In this document: positions 7,282 to 15,560 of the stretch, piece after piece | How the letters are laid out: every line of letters starts with the position of its first letter | Numbering within the stretch: position 1 is the first letter of the stretch | Program-made: the position numbers and the translations under genes | Notes under the pieces: model-generated | The model's database searches: none | What the model saw: the letters and a program-made list of their open reading frames with translations, nothing else | Told to the model about the DNA's origin: nothing | Assembly (NCBI GenBank): GCA_046048895.1 | Contig: JBJOFF010000005.1 | Location: forward strand, 1 to 64,000 | DNA from: ZLKRG08 sp046048895 | Lineage (GTDB): Bacteria; Actinomycetota; Actinomycetes; Nanopelagicales; Nanopelagicaceae | DNA length: 64,000 bases | Direction of reading: 5' to 3'

Positions 7282-8409
7282 ATGCGACTTAAGGCGATTG
7301 TCATCACTTCTCTGTTGGCGCTCTCTACTATCGCGCCGCTTTCATTAGGTACTTTAAGCAGTGCAGCTAACGCAGCTAGCAAGCCAGCGCTAAAGAAGTA
7401 CACCGTGCAGATGACCAAGGCGCATCTGCCTACTGCACCAAATAATGGAACTGATGATTACCGCTGTTTCTTACTAGATCCGAAAGTGACAGAAGATTCA
7501 ATTATTCGCACCGTGCAATTTATTCCGCAGCGCAAGAATTATGTGCACCACGCCATTATTTTTCGAGTGACTGATAAAGATTTGTCAGAAGCTATTGCTA
7601 AAGATAAAGGCGGTACTGGTTGGCCTTGCTTTGGAGGCTCTGGTTTAGGTGGCATGTTCTCAACTTTTGTAACTTCACCGTGGCTTAGCTCTTGGGCGCC
7701 AGGTCGTGGAAAAGATATCTCCCCAGCTGGATATGGAATTCCATTTAAAAAAGGTGAGCGTTTTGTACTGCAGGTGCATTACAACTTACTTGCAGGCAGT
7801 GACGGCAAAGTAGTTACTGATCAATCAAAGATTGTGATGGAAGTTATTCCTGCGAAAGGCGCCACAGTTAAGCAGCTACATACCGAACTATTTCCAGCGC
7901 CGGTCGAACTTGCCTGCCCTGCGGGAATTACCGGACCGCTCTGTGATCGCAAAGCATCGTTAATGGATTTAGCGGCGCGCACTAGCCAGACCACTGCGCT
8001 TGAAGTTACCGGAATTGCAGCGCTCTGCGGGCAGAATCCTTTTTCACCTAAACCAAGTTTGAAATCTACTTGTGACAAAGTAATTAGCTCTAGCTACAAC
8101 GTGATTGCCGCAGCGCCCCATATGCATTTACTGGGTCGCACCTTGAAGTTGATTTTAAATCCAGGAACCAGCGGTGAGACCACGCTACTAAATGTCACCA
8201 ATTACAACTTTGATGATCAATCTGCGACGGTATTAAAGAAGCCAGTGGCAGTTAAAGCCGGCGACACAATTCGCGTTGAGTGCACTTATGATCCGACGCT
8301 GCGCCAGAAATTGCCAGCGTTACGTGATTTACCAGCTCGTTACATCACTTGGGGCGAAGGTTCCTCTGATGAGATGTGCCTAGGCGTAATCGCTGCGACC
8401 AAGAGTTAA
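7282..8409 (+). CDS. Exported copper type II monooxygenase-like protein (PHM/DBH fold)
   Basis: A signal peptide (about 1-31, ending SSAANA) is followed by two domains like the catalytic core of peptidylglycine and dopamine monooxygenases. Numbering from the TTG two codons upstream, the expected copper ligands are all visible: His91-His92 (VHHA) and His168 (VHYN) for the first copper, His282 and His284 (PHMHLLG) plus Met367 (DEMC) for the second. Cysteines are numerous, as usual for the exported family. These enzymes hydroxylate organic substrates using copper, oxygen and ascorbate; the bacterial substrates are generally unknown. The L,D-transpeptidase gene follows after 12 bases. The start is set by the -10 at 7270. 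Confidence 0.8.
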   Translation: MRLKAIVITSLLALSTIAPLSLGTLSSAANAASKPALKKYTVQMTKAHLPTAPNNGTDDYRCFLLDPKVTEDSIIRTVQFIPQRKNYVHHAIIFRVTDKDLSEAIAKDKGGTGWPCFGGSGLGGMFSTFVTSPWLSSWAPGRGKDISPAGYGIPFKKGERFVLQVHYNLLAGSDGKVVTDQSKIVMEVIPAKGATVKQLHTELFPAPVELACPAGITGPLCDRKASLMDLAARTSQTTALEVTGIAALCGQNPFSPKPSLKSTCDKVISSSYNVIAAAPHMHLLGRTLKLILNPGTSGETTLLNVTNYNFDDQSATVLKKPVAVKAGDTIRVECTYDPTLRQKLPALRDLPARYITWGEGSSDEMCLGVIAATKS

Positions 8410-8421
8410 AACACCAACTTT

Positions 8422-9195
8422 ATGAAGCGCGCTTGGGTAGCTGGATTTTTAATTGCAGCACTTGGCATCGCGAAATTCGGTTATGACTACTTCTATTTTG
8501 ATGTGGATTTAAGGGATAAACCAAAGTCCACTGTTAGCGCAAGCCCATTACCAACTGCTTCAACTTCAAGCGAACCAATGAAGCCAATTGAACCACTGGT
8601 GCCACCGACAAAGATTGAAGTGCAACAAGCTTTAGCTTCCATGGCGATTCCAGTAGGTGATCAAGATGGAAAGTGGGGTGCGCGCACCCGACAAGCGCTA
8701 TGTATCTGGCGCGAATTAACTGGTCGCGACGTCAATCGCAATCTACCAACACTTCAAGAACAGTATGCGGTTGTGGCTCAGGAAGATTTATATCTACCAA
8801 AAGATTTCGTGGTTGGTTTAAATGTAAATAGAACTTGTCAGAGCGTAGTTTGGCTAAAAGAGAGCGGTAAATTTTTAGTGACAATAGCATCTACTGGCGC
8901 TGCAGGAATGGAGACCGATACCGGAATTTTCACCGTGCAATGGCGGGTAGATCGTTGGTATGAATCAATTGCATTTCCAGATGGCTGGATGTATCGCCCG
9001 ATGTTCTTTAATCGCGGCGAAGCAGTGCATGGCTCTGAATTCGACACCATGGTGCTGCCCTATCCGGCATCACATGGTTGCGTGCGCATGTTAGGTCGCT
9101 TTATTGATGGGCTTTGGGCCGGCGGCTTCGGTAACGGCAGCACCGTGCGCGTCTACGGTAACTACAACCCAGTTACCGCTGATCCAGAAATTTAA
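8422..9195 (+). CDS. L,D-transpeptidase with peptidoglycan-binding-like domain
   Basis: A 257-residue protein: N-terminal membrane anchor or signal (5-20), a Pro/Ser/Thr linker (about 35-62), a peptidoglycan-binding-like helical domain (about 65-118, with GDQDGKWGARTRQAL), then a YkuD catalytic domain (about 130-250). The catalytic signature is present: His203-Gly and SHGCVRM with Cys220. The family cross-links peptidoglycan through 3-3 bonds or attaches proteins to it, on the outer face of the membrane. It probably shares a transcript with the copper protein 12 bases upstream; no ribosome binding site is obvious. Its stop overlaps the stop of the convergent DUF805 gene in a shared TTAA. Confidence 0.85.
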   Translation: MKRAWVAGFLIAALGIAKFGYDYFYFDVDLRDKPKSTVSASPLPTASTSSEPMKPIEPLVPPTKIEVQQALASMAIPVGDQDGKWGARTRQALCIWRELTGRDVNRNLPTLQEQYAVVAQEDLYLPKDFVVGLNVNRTCQSVVWLKESGKFLVTIASTGAAGMETDTGIFTVQWRVDRWYESIAFPDGWMYRPMFFNRGEAVHGSEFDTMVLPYPASHGCVRMLGRFIDGLWAGGFGNGSTVRVYGNYNPVTADPEI

Positions 9196-9494
9196 TTCTC
9201 TGCAGTTTGCTGCGGAACAGAATTTTTAAACATTAAATAGATTGGAAATAGCGGCACCAAAATCCACCAACCTCTTTTACCGACATCGTGCGCACGGCGC
9301 ACTTCGCAGGCAAACATCGGCAAGAGCGATGCAATCCAGATAAAGGTATTTAAGCTCTCTTGATTTGGATTGGCGGTCTGAATGAAGAGATTTAACAACA
9401 GATAAAAGAGGAAGAAAGAGTTGTATTGAAAGCGAGTGCTCTTGCCGCGAAAATCAGCGAATCGCCTTAGGCCATCATTAATCGCTTCTAGCAT
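9192..9494 (-). CDS. DUF805 family small membrane protein
   Basis: A 100-residue protein with a DUF805 pattern: an N-terminal FADFRGKSTRFQYNSFFLFYLLLNL that runs into the first membrane segment, two or three further hydrophobic stretches, and RRAHDVGKRGWWILVPLFPIYLMF near the end. DUF805 proteins are inner-membrane proteins of unknown function. An AGGAG site lies 9 bases before the ATG. The 3' end overlaps the convergent L,D-transpeptidase gene by 4 bases. It lies 28 bases after the TetR gene on the same strand and may share its transcript. Confidence 0.75.
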   Translation of the reverse strand: MLEAINDGLRRFADFRGKSTRFQYNSFFLFYLLLNLFIQTANPNQESLNTFIWIASLLPMFACEVRRAHDVGKRGWWILVPLFPIYLMFKNSVPQQTAEN

Positions 9495-9522
9495 CTGACT
9501 AACTCCTAAAATCTCAAAAAGC

Positions 9523-10044
9523 CTAGAAGAGCGTACGTGGCAGCATCACTTCTACCTGAGCCTTAATGCTCTCAGGTGAAAGCGGCGCTAACGCTTGGCC
9601 AACTAACCAGATAAATGCAATTGGGGCTTTCTCGCCCAAACGATGATTCAAAACTTCGCCCACCTGACGCCAGATTGGCCCAGCTACTTCGTCATATGTC
9701 GGCATGAAAATTGTTGGCAAGAGCTCGCGATCAAATTCGCGTATCGCGTTAAGCACTTCGCTCTGGGAAATCTGAGTCGCGAAATTAATTAGAAAATCTG
9801 CCGGAGTTCCCAGGAATGCCAGCGCATTTTCAACTTCGTACTGCGCCAGCGCAATACCAATCGCATCTTTATCGCGGAAATGGTTATATAAAGTGGCGCG
9901 AGATACTTCAGCTTCGGTGGCCAAATCAATCACGTTCATCGCACGAAAACCTGCTTGCGCAATTAATTTCTTAGCCGCAAGAATTATCGATTCATGCGCT
10001 ACGCGATAAGTTGCATGCTGACGTGCATATAGTTCTTCGGACAT
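9523..10044 (-). CDS. TetR-family transcriptional regulator
   Basis: A 173-residue protein with a TetR-type helix-turn-helix in residues 15-65: ESIILAAKKLIAQAGFRAMNVIDLATEAEVSRATLYNHFRDKDAIG. The C-terminal ligand-binding part is not like a named subfamily. It begins 6 bases after the ClgR-like gene, so the two are probably cotranscribed. Targets and ligand are unknown; the neighbouring DUF805 gene is one candidate target. Confidence 0.85.
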   Translation of the reverse strand: MSEELYARQHATYRVAHESIILAAKKLIAQAGFRAMNVIDLATEAEVSRATLYNHFRDKDAIGIALAQYEVENALAFLGTPADFLINFATQISQSEVLNAIREFDRELLPTIFMPTYDEVAGPIWRQVGEVLNHRLGEKAPIAFIWLVGQALAPLSPESIKAQVEVMLPRTLF

Positions 10045-10050
10045 AAAAAA

Positions 10051-10332
10051 TTAAGCAGCGTCAGAAGTAATTTGTGTAGAGATAACAGTTAGGCTGGTCT
10101 TTTCAGATTTAGCAATCTCTGAAGTGACTTCATTTAATAAAGATGAAAGATGAATGTTTAGCGCAGTGCAGATACTGGCGAGCAATTCAGAAGAGGCTTC
10201 TTTCTGACCACGCTCCACTTCGGATAGATAACCAAGTGAGACCCGAGCTTGGCGAGCCACATCGCGCAGGGTGCGAGCTTGAGCAATACGGGCAGCGCGA
10301 AGTTCCTTACCGACTGCATCGCGTAGCAACAT
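10051..10332 (-). CDS. clgR: ClgR-like XRE-family regulator
   Basis: From ATG 10332 the product is 93 residues, nearly all helix-turn-helix: LRAARIAQARTLRDVARQARVSLGYLSEVERGQKEASSELLASICTALN. The V-S-L-G-Y-L-S-E-V-E-R-G-Q-K-E-A-S-S-E-L stretch is typical of actinobacterial ClgR, which activates clp protease and related stress genes. A longer reading frame runs upstream, but GAGAGGG lies 7 bases before ATG 10332, and known family members start with the same M-L-L-R. Position next to cinA and in the ftsK-pgsA neighbourhood also fits ClgR. A palindrome at 10350-10363 may be its operator. The assignment is by family and synteny. Confidence 0.75.
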   Translation of the reverse strand: MLLRDAVGKELRAARIAQARTLRDVARQARVSLGYLSEVERGQKEASSELLASICTALNIHLSSLLNEVTSEIAKSEKTSLTVISTQITSDAA

Positions 10333-10349
10333 CTGCCTACCCTCTCTTA

Positions 10350-10363
10350 ACGGGTTAAACCGT
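10350..10363. promoter_or_regulatory. 14-bp palindrome upstream of the ClgR-like gene
   Basis: ACGG-nTTAAn-CCGT is palindromic except for one position on each side. It sits 17 bases before the start codon and overlaps the end of the cinA-type gene. Autoregulation by the adjacent regulator is a guess; it does not match the ClgR motif I know from Streptomyces (GTTCGC-N5-GCGAAC). Confidence 0.3.
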
Positions 10364-10840
10364 ACGAAACTTAAGTATACGGGCAAAAGTTCCGATGGCG
10401 CTGGAAATGGTGCCATTGCGGACCTGTTCTCGCCCACCTTCCAGGTTTAATTGAATTGCTTGATTGATTGGGCCACGAATTGAGATCCAGACCGAACCAG
10501 CTTCATGCCCTTCAAGTGGCTCTGGCCCTGCCGCCCCGGTTGTAGAGATTGCCCAGGTAGTTCCAAAAATTTTTCTAGCGCCATCAGCCATGGCATCTGC
10601 GACCTCTTCAGAGACCACAGTGTGTGCATCGATAATTGATGGATTAACATCTAACATCGTAGATTTAATTTCATTTCGATAAGCAGTAATTCCACCAACA
10701 AATACTGCCGAACTACCGGATGCACTTGTCAACGCATTTGCTAATCCACCAGCCGTCAAAGATTCCGCAACGCTAATGGTTTCTCCGCGTTCACTTAAAT
10801 AGGCAATGATCTGTTCGACTTGTTGCTTTGAAGTAGACAT
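10355..10840 (-). CDS. pncC: CinA-family nicotinamide-nucleotide amidohydrolase
   Basis: A 161-residue protein equal to the C-terminal CinA domain alone, without the N-terminal molybdopterin-binding-like domain. Visible family features are SVAESLTAGGLANALTSASGSSAVFVGGITAYRNEIK and VVSEEVADAMADGARKIFGTTWAISTTGAAGPEP. This domain deamidates nicotinamide mononucleotide in NAD recycling. The short form is common in Actinobacteria and lies next to pgsA and clgR in many of them; here a PTS block separates it from pgsA. It shares one base with the ptsI stop (TAATG), so it is translated from the same mRNA. Confidence 0.9.
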   Translation of the reverse strand: MSTSKQQVEQIIAYLSERGETISVAESLTAGGLANALTSASGSSAVFVGGITAYRNEIKSTMLDVNPSIIDAHTVVSEEVADAMADGARKIFGTTWAISTTGAAGPEPLEGHEAGSVWISIRGPINQAIQLNLEGGREQVRNGTISSAIGTFARILKFRTV

Positions 10841-12501
10841 TAATTTGCTCCCTCTAAAATCTCGCGCGCATGCGTTTCAGCTTCTTCGGCAGAGGATGCG
10901 GCAATTGCGCGAGTAGCGGCTGCTACACAAGTTGCATGATCAACTGTAGATAAGAATCCGCGCACTTCGCTAATTGCAGATGGCGCCATTGATAATGAAT
11001 TAACTCCAAGACCCAATAGGACGGCTGCTAAATATGGATTGGCAGCTGCTTCGCCGCAGACGCCAATTGGTTTAATTAAATTTCCCGCTGCAGTTGCCGC
11101 GATTTGAATGGTGCGTAGTACCGCAGGGTGCCAACTGCTAGTCATGTCCGACAATCTTGAATCTAAGCGATCAGAGGCCATTACATATTGAGTTAAATCA
11201 TTAGTTCCGAATGAGCCAAAATCGACTTCGGCTAAAACTTTATCGGCATGAATTGCCGCTGCAGGTGTCTCCACCATTACACCAACTTGTTTGATGCCAA
11301 CTGCGCGGGCGCGCTTAGCAAAATCTGCTGCCTCCGCTGGGGTGTTGATCATCGGGGCCATTACCCAGAGTTCAATGTCCATACCTTTGGCAGCTTCGGC
11401 GATCGCCTCTAATTGGCGCGATAAAACCCCATCGCTAGTGCGAGTTAAGCGCCAACCGCGTACGCCAAGTGCGGGATTCTCTTCATGAATCGCATTGATA
11501 TACGGAACTGGTTTATCGCTACCGGCATCTAAAGTGCGAACTACTACGCGCTTACCGACCATCGGTGTAAATACCGTGCGATACATCTGAATCTGTTCTG
11601 CAACCGTTGGTTCGGTAATTGAATCTAAAAATAAAAGCTCGGTGCGAAATAGACCGATTCCCTCTGCGCCAGCTGCAACTGCAGCTACTGATCCATCGCC
11701 ATCGCCACAATTAGCTAACAACTTTACGGGAGTGCCATCTGCTAATCGGCCAGGGCCAGTAACGCTAGCTGCACGTGCGCGAAGCGCATCTTCTTTGATT
11801 TCGCGCTCTTTAATTGTGGCTTCATCAGGTGAGGTAATAACTTCACCGGTGCGACCATCAGCTAAAAGATTGCTGCCATCGGCAAGTTGCATAATTCCGG
11901 TACAACCAACAATCGCAGGAATTCCAAGTCCGCGCGCCACAATTGCAGTATGCGAAGTTGGTCCACCCTTTTCTACCACTAACGCCAAGGCAAATTTCAA
12001 ATTAAGCGCTGCCGTATCTGCAGGAGTTAAATCTTCGGCAACGATAATGGTTGGTGAATTTAGCACTAATCCTTCAGATTCAGTGCCAGATAACTTTGCT
12101 AATAAGCGATTACAGATTTCATCTAAATCCGCAGCGCGCTCTGCAAAATATCCACCGATTGCAAGTAGCGCCTCTTTAAATCCAGCAAAGGCGGCAATTA
12201 CATCTGCGCGCACATCTGGATAAGAAATATCTTGATCTAATCTAGCGCCAATTGCTTCCACTAGCGCTGGATCTTGCGCAATCATTGCTTGCGCACCCAA
12301 GACCTCTTTAGCTACTTCCAATTCAATCTTTTCCGCAGCGTGCTCTAAATCTTCCCCGACTTTAACTAGCGCATCGAAAATCTCACGCGGAGAGGCAGAG
12401 ATAGCTTCGGTTGAAACTATATTTATGACTTTACGAATTGGCCCAACCGCGACTCCTGGCGATACCCCGATGCCCTTTAAAACGCCAATTTGACCGCTCA
12501 T
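10840..12501 (-). CDS. ptsI: Phosphoenolpyruvate-protein phosphotransferase (PTS enzyme I)
   Basis: About 553 residues, normal for enzyme I. The phosphorylated His is in GGPTSHTAIVARGLGIPA (His184 from ATG 12501). Downstream are LFRTELLFLD, the PEP-binding barrel with VRTLDAGSDKPVPY, and SFGTNDLTQYVMASDR, GVCGEAAANP. It takes phosphate from PEP and passes it to HPr; no HPr gene is in this window. It has its own promoter (TAGAAT at 12510-12515), because a strong terminator separates it from EIIC. TTG 12510 is a possible alternative start but coincides with the -10. cinA follows with a one-base overlap. Confidence 0.95.
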   Translation of the reverse strand: MSGQIGVLKGIGVSPGVAVGPIRKVINIVSTEAISASPREIFDALVKVGEDLEHAAEKIELEVAKEVLGAQAMIAQDPALVEAIGARLDQDISYPDVRADVIAAFAGFKEALLAIGGYFAERAADLDEICNRLLAKLSGTESEGLVLNSPTIIVAEDLTPADTAALNLKFALALVVEKGGPTSHTAIVARGLGIPAIVGCTGIMQLADGSNLLADGRTGEVITSPDEATIKEREIKEDALRARAASVTGPGRLADGTPVKLLANCGDGDGSVAAVAAGAEGIGLFRTELLFLDSITEPTVAEQIQMYRTVFTPMVGKRVVVRTLDAGSDKPVPYINAIHEENPALGVRGWRLTRTSDGVLSRQLEAIAEAAKGMDIELWVMAPMINTPAEAADFAKRARAVGIKQVGVMVETPAAAIHADKVLAEVDFGSFGTNDLTQYVMASDRLDSRLSDMTSSWHPAVLRTIQIAATAAGNLIKPIGVCGEAAANPYLAAVLLGLGVNSLSMAPSAISEVRGFLSTVDHATCVAAATRAIAASSAEEAETHAREILEGAN

Positions 12502-12509
12502 AATTTCCA

Positions 12510-12515
12510 ATTCTA
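12510..12515 (-). promoter_or_regulatory. -10 element TAGAAT upstream of ptsI
   Basis: TAGAAT on the minus strand ends 8 bases before ATG 12501, giving a leaderless or nearly leaderless mRNA. It sits just beyond the EIIC terminator, so ptsI-cinA can be expressed separately from the fructose genes. Confidence 0.5.
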
Positions 12516-12536
12516 TTTAAATTACTTAATAGAAAC

Positions 12537-12570
12537 AAAGGAGCTCTGGCCCGTAGACCAGAGCTCCTTT
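12537..12570 (-). terminator. Strong intrinsic terminator after EIIC
   Basis: A perfect 13-bp stem (AAAGGAGCTCTGG with CCAGAGCTCCTTT), 8-base loop, followed on the minus strand by TTTGTTTCTATT. It ends the fruK-EIIA-EIIB-EIIC transcript, 27 bases after the EIIC stop. Confidence 0.9.
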
Positions 12571-12597
12571 GCTCTTAATTTATTACTACTGCAATTA

Positions 12598-13656
12598 TTA
12601 AGCTTCAACCTTTGCTGAGCCCTTAAGTGCAATAACCATACCTGCTGAAATTACAGTACCTACAACGATTGAAAGTAGGTAAGTTGGAATTCCACCAATT
12701 AGGCCAAGCACCCAGATACCACCGTGTGGTGCCTGCAGTGTGTTTTCAAATGCCATGACCATTCCGCCAGTTACAGCTGAACCAACCATGATTGAAGGAA
12801 TGATGCGAATTGGATCTGCAGCTGCGAATGGAATTGCACCTTCAGTAATGAATGATGCGCCCAATAGCCAAGCTGCCTTTCCGTTTTCACGTTCAGCATC
12901 TGTAAACATGCTCTTGCGTAGAGTTGTTGCAAGTGCAAGTGCAAGTGGTGGAGTCATACCAGCAGCCATTACCGCTGCCATAACTGTCCATTCCTTAGCG
13001 CTGGTCGCACCTGCTGCTACGTTTGAAAGTCCACCAGCTGCAAATGTGTAAGCAACTTTGTTAACTGGTCCACCCATATCGAATGCCATCATCAAACCAA
13101 GGACGATGCCAAGCACGATTGCAGAACCTGTTCCCATATCTGCTAACCAATCAGTTAGTGATGAGTTTAGAGAAGCAACTGGCTTACCAATTACATAAAC
13201 CATGAGGAATCCGATTACGAGTGATGAAAGCAGTGGGGTCACTACGATCGGCATAATGCTACGAAGTGCGGCAGGTACATTTTGATCTGAGATCCACTTA
13301 GCAATAAGACCAGCTAATAGACCACCAAGTAGACCACCTAGATAACCTGCACCGACACCGCCAGCTAACGCACCAGCTAAGAAGCCTGGCGCAATACCTG
13401 GGCGATCAGCAATTGCGAATGCGATGAAACCAGCAAGAACTGGTACCAAGAAGCCAAATAGTGTTGCACCTAAACGGAAGATAATTGCTGCAATGTTATT
13501 AGCATCGACAGCTTCCTGAAGAGATGGCTTAACAACTTCGACTGGATCTTGAAGCATGAAACCAATTGCGATCAAAATACCGCCAGCTGCAACGAATGGG
13601 ATCATGTATGAAACACCAGTCATCAGCCAACGACGTACGTTAGAAGCAGAACTCAC
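12598..13656 (-). CDS. PTS fructose transporter, EIIC membrane subunit
   Basis: A 352-residue membrane protein of the fructose-family EIIC. Typical features are RRWLMTGVSYMIPFVAAGGILIAIGF at the start, AFDMGGPVNKVAYTFA in the middle and GASFITEGAIPFAAADPIRIIP near the sugar site. It forms the sugar channel and works with the separate EIIB and EIIA genes just upstream; in many bacteria these are fused as one FruA chain. The start is GTG with a good AAAGGA site. Two hairpins in the 122-base gap before it may adjust its level relative to EIIB. Confidence 0.92.
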   Translation of the reverse strand: MSSASNVRRWLMTGVSYMIPFVAAGGILIAIGFMLQDPVEVVKPSLQEAVDANNIAAIIFRLGATLFGFLVPVLAGFIAFAIADRPGIAPGFLAGALAGGVGAGYLGGLLGGLLAGLIAKWISDQNVPAALRSIMPIVVTPLLSSLVIGFLMVYVIGKPVASLNSSLTDWLADMGTGSAIVLGIVLGLMMAFDMGGPVNKVAYTFAAGGLSNVAAGATSAKEWTVMAAVMAAGMTPPLALALATTLRKSMFTDAERENGKAAWLLGASFITEGAIPFAAADPIRIIPSIMVGSAVTGGMVMAFENTLQAPHGGIWVLGLIGGIPTYLLSIVVGTVISAGMVIALKGSAKVEA

Positions 13657-13719
13657 GGAAGTTCCTTTCCTGTTTTATCGAATTAAGCGATTTGCCTAAA
13701 TTCGTTTATTCAGTTGTCA

Positions 13720-13733
13720 CTGGTTCTCACCAG
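13720..13733 (-). other. Small hairpin in EIIB-EIIC gap
   Basis: CTGGT-GAGA-ACCAG on the minus strand, a 5-bp stem with a GNRA-type loop, between the EIIB stop and the EIIC start. Confidence 0.4.
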
Positions 13734-13743
13734 CGTCTAACAT

Positions 13744-13772
13744 CCCTAAGAGTGGAGCTCCAACTCTTTGGG
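13744..13772 (-). other. Long hairpin in EIIB-EIIC gap
   Basis: A 29-base near-perfect inverted repeat (CCCAAAGAGT...ACTCTTAGGG on the minus strand, with GGAGCTCC in the centre), starting 7 bases after the EIIB stop. No T tract follows, so it more likely stabilises the upstream mRNA or slows readthrough than terminates. Confidence 0.5.
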
Positions 13773-13778
13773 AATTCT

Positions 13779-14087
13779 TTATTTACCCGCCAACTCCTCC
13801 GCCTGAGTAATTAGCGATTTGGCATCTTTGATTGCGGTCTTTGGAATCGATTGCACGATCTTGCAGCCATCAAAACGATCTAAGTCGCGGATTCCAACAT
13901 CGTTTGCAAAGATCACAACATCTGCGGCCTGAATAATTTCGCGCGCAATTGGTTTGTAGCCGCCAGCGCCTTGCGTCTCAACAAACATCTCATGCCCCGC
14001 TGCTTTTCCAGCACGCTCTAGCGCCTCCGCTGCCATGTATGTATGAGCAATACCTGTTGCGCAGGATGTCACTGCCACGATTTTCAT
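13779..14087 (-). CDS. PTS fructose transporter, EIIB subunit
   Basis: A 102-residue cytoplasmic EIIB of the fructose family. The opening MKIVAVTSCATGIAHTYMAAEALE contains the phosphorylated Cys9, and VETQGAGGYKP and FANDVGIRDLDRFDG are family-typical. It moves phosphate from EIIA to the sugar at EIIC. It starts directly after the EIIA stop and is followed by two hairpins before EIIC. Confidence 0.93.
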   Translation of the reverse strand: MKIVAVTSCATGIAHTYMAAEALERAGKAAGHEMFVETQGAGGYKPIAREIIQAADVVIFANDVGIRDLDRFDGCKIVQSIPKTAIKDAKSLITQAEELAGK

Positions 14088-14537
14088 TTAATTACCTTCT
14101 CCTGGGTTCTCTAGTAGTCCGACCAACTCTGCTGCATCCGTTGTGCTTCGTAGCGCTTTCGTAAATTCTTCATCCATCAATCGACGAGCAAGCGAAGACA
14201 AAATTGTGATGTGCTCATCGCCCGCATCATTAGGCACTAAAATCATGAAAAGCACTTCCGCCGCGCCTTCGTCGGCATCAAAGATCACATTTTTATTTAC
14301 GCAACGCGCTACTGCCACACTGCTCTCTGATACGCCAGAGGTACGCGCATGTGGAATTGCAACTCCATCAACTTGCGGAGTGCCCATCTCATCGCGCGCT
14401 AATACATCTTTAATAATCGCATCGGCATCGCTGCCGCGACCAGCTGCCACCACCATTTTTGCCATCTGTGAAATTGCATCGACTTTATCGGTCGCATTTA
14501 ATACAAAGGTAATTAACTCACTCGAAAAAACTGACAT
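14088..14537 (-). CDS. PTS fructose transporter, EIIA subunit
   Basis: A 149-residue EIIA of the fructose/mannitol type. The active-site His63 is in VDGVAIPHARTSGV, and VLFMILVPNDAGDEHITILSSLARRL is characteristic. It takes phosphate from HPr and gives it to EIIB. The start ATG shares one base with the fruK stop. The next gene, EIIB, begins immediately after it. Confidence 0.93.
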   Translation of the reverse strand: MSVFSSELITFVLNATDKVDAISQMAKMVVAAGRGSDADAIIKDVLARDEMGTPQVDGVAIPHARTSGVSESSVAVARCVNKNVIFDADEGAAEVLFMILVPNDAGDEHITILSSLARRLMDEEFTKALRSTTDAAELVGLLENPGEGN

Positions 14538-15478
14538 TAATGCACCTCCGCTAATTCACGTGCTTCGGTTGGAATTTCATTTACCTTCACGCCAACTGCA
14601 GCTGCTTGTGCTGGCGTTGGAATTGCAGTTCCTGGTAGCGGCACAGATGCAGCAGACCAGGCGATCGCGTTCTTCAAACCTTCAGGTTTTGCGCCGCCAC
14701 CTAAATAAATCGCAAGCAGAATATCTCCGGCGCCAACTGGAGTGCCGATGGCAATCTGCTCTGGTTCGCAATGCATAACTTGCGCTGCGGTAATTAATAT
14801 CGCGCCATCTTTACCCAAGGAGCAGAGCACCTGCTGTACTCCGCCTGCGATAACTTCGCGTGCTGCAGCGATTACATCTGAAATAGTCTTAAGTGGACGG
14901 CCAACTAGTTCGGCCAATTCAAATTGATTTGGCTTAATTAATTCTGGCTTCATACTCATAGCAGCGCGAAATTCTGGTCCGCTGCCATCAATTGCAACTA
15001 ACGCGCCACGTTCGCGGACAAATTGGGCCAAATCGCGGTAAGTATTCACATCAGCACCTGGATTTAATCTGCCCGCTAATACCACCCACGAACCCTTCAA
15101 ATTTAAGTGGTTTAAGGTGCGCTTTAAATCATCGATTATCTCCGCCGTTAATTCAAAGCCTGGTTCATTGATCTTAGTGACAGAACCGCTGCCTTCTTTT
15201 AAAGTGACATTGCTGCGAGTAATCCCATCAACGGTAATCACATCGTGAATGATGTTTGCATCATCTAGTTTTTTAGCAAACCATTCGCCACCTAAATCAC
15301 CACAGACCACGACTGCATGAGTATCAGCGCCAAAAGCAGCAAGCGCACGCGAGACATTAACCCCTTTTCCGCCTGGATCTACTGAAGTTAATTTTCCGCG
15401 ATTTACGCTGCCGATAGCCAACTTAACAACTTCAATGGTGCGATCAATTGAAGGATTGGTGGTCACAGTAACAATCAA
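14537..15478 (-). CDS. fruK: 1-phosphofructokinase
   Basis: A 313-residue PfkB-family kinase. The opening VTVTTNPSIDRTIEV, DPGGKGVNVSRALAAFG and the C-terminal GTPVGAGDILLAIYLGG (catalytic Asp in GAGD) identify it. It phosphorylates fructose-1-phosphate made by the PTS to fructose-1,6-bisphosphate. The loop after GAGD reads ILLA rather than the more usual SLLA, a mild change. The start is TTG at 15478, supported by AGGAG 8 bases upstream. It is the first gene of the fructose operon. The gap before it holds two palindromes that could bind a regulator. Confidence 0.92.
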   Translation of the reverse strand: MIVTVTTNPSIDRTIEVVKLAIGSVNRGKLTSVDPGGKGVNVSRALAAFGADTHAVVVCGDLGGEWFAKKLDDANIIHDVITVDGITRSNVTLKEGSGSVTKINEPGFELTAEIIDDLKRTLNHLNLKGSWVVLAGRLNPGADVNTYRDLAQFVRERGALVAIDGSGPEFRAAMSMKPELIKPNQFELAELVGRPLKTISDVIAAAREVIAGGVQQVLCSLGKDGAILITAAQVMHCEPEQIAIGTPVGAGDILLAIYLGGGAKPEGLKNAIAWSAASVPLPGTAIPTPAQAAAVGVKVNEIPTEARELAEVH

Positions 15479-15506
15479 GCTTTAAGCTCCTGATTGAGAA
15501 CTCGTG

Positions 15507-15518
15507 AGATGCGCATCT
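15507..15518. promoter_or_regulatory. 12-bp palindrome in fruK leader
   Basis: AGATGCGCATCT is a perfect palindrome, 28 bases before the fruK start codon. It may be an operator, or a hairpin in the mRNA. Confidence 0.3.
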
Positions 15519-15560
15519 GCATAAGAGAATTGTTCCCCTAAAGGCGCGAAAAATCCGATT

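Noticed and set aside
11642..12223. A 193-codon plus-strand frame opposite ptsI
   Set aside because: It is low-complexity Ala/Ser/Pro protein mirroring ptsI codon bias, with no promoter; ptsI is unmistakable.
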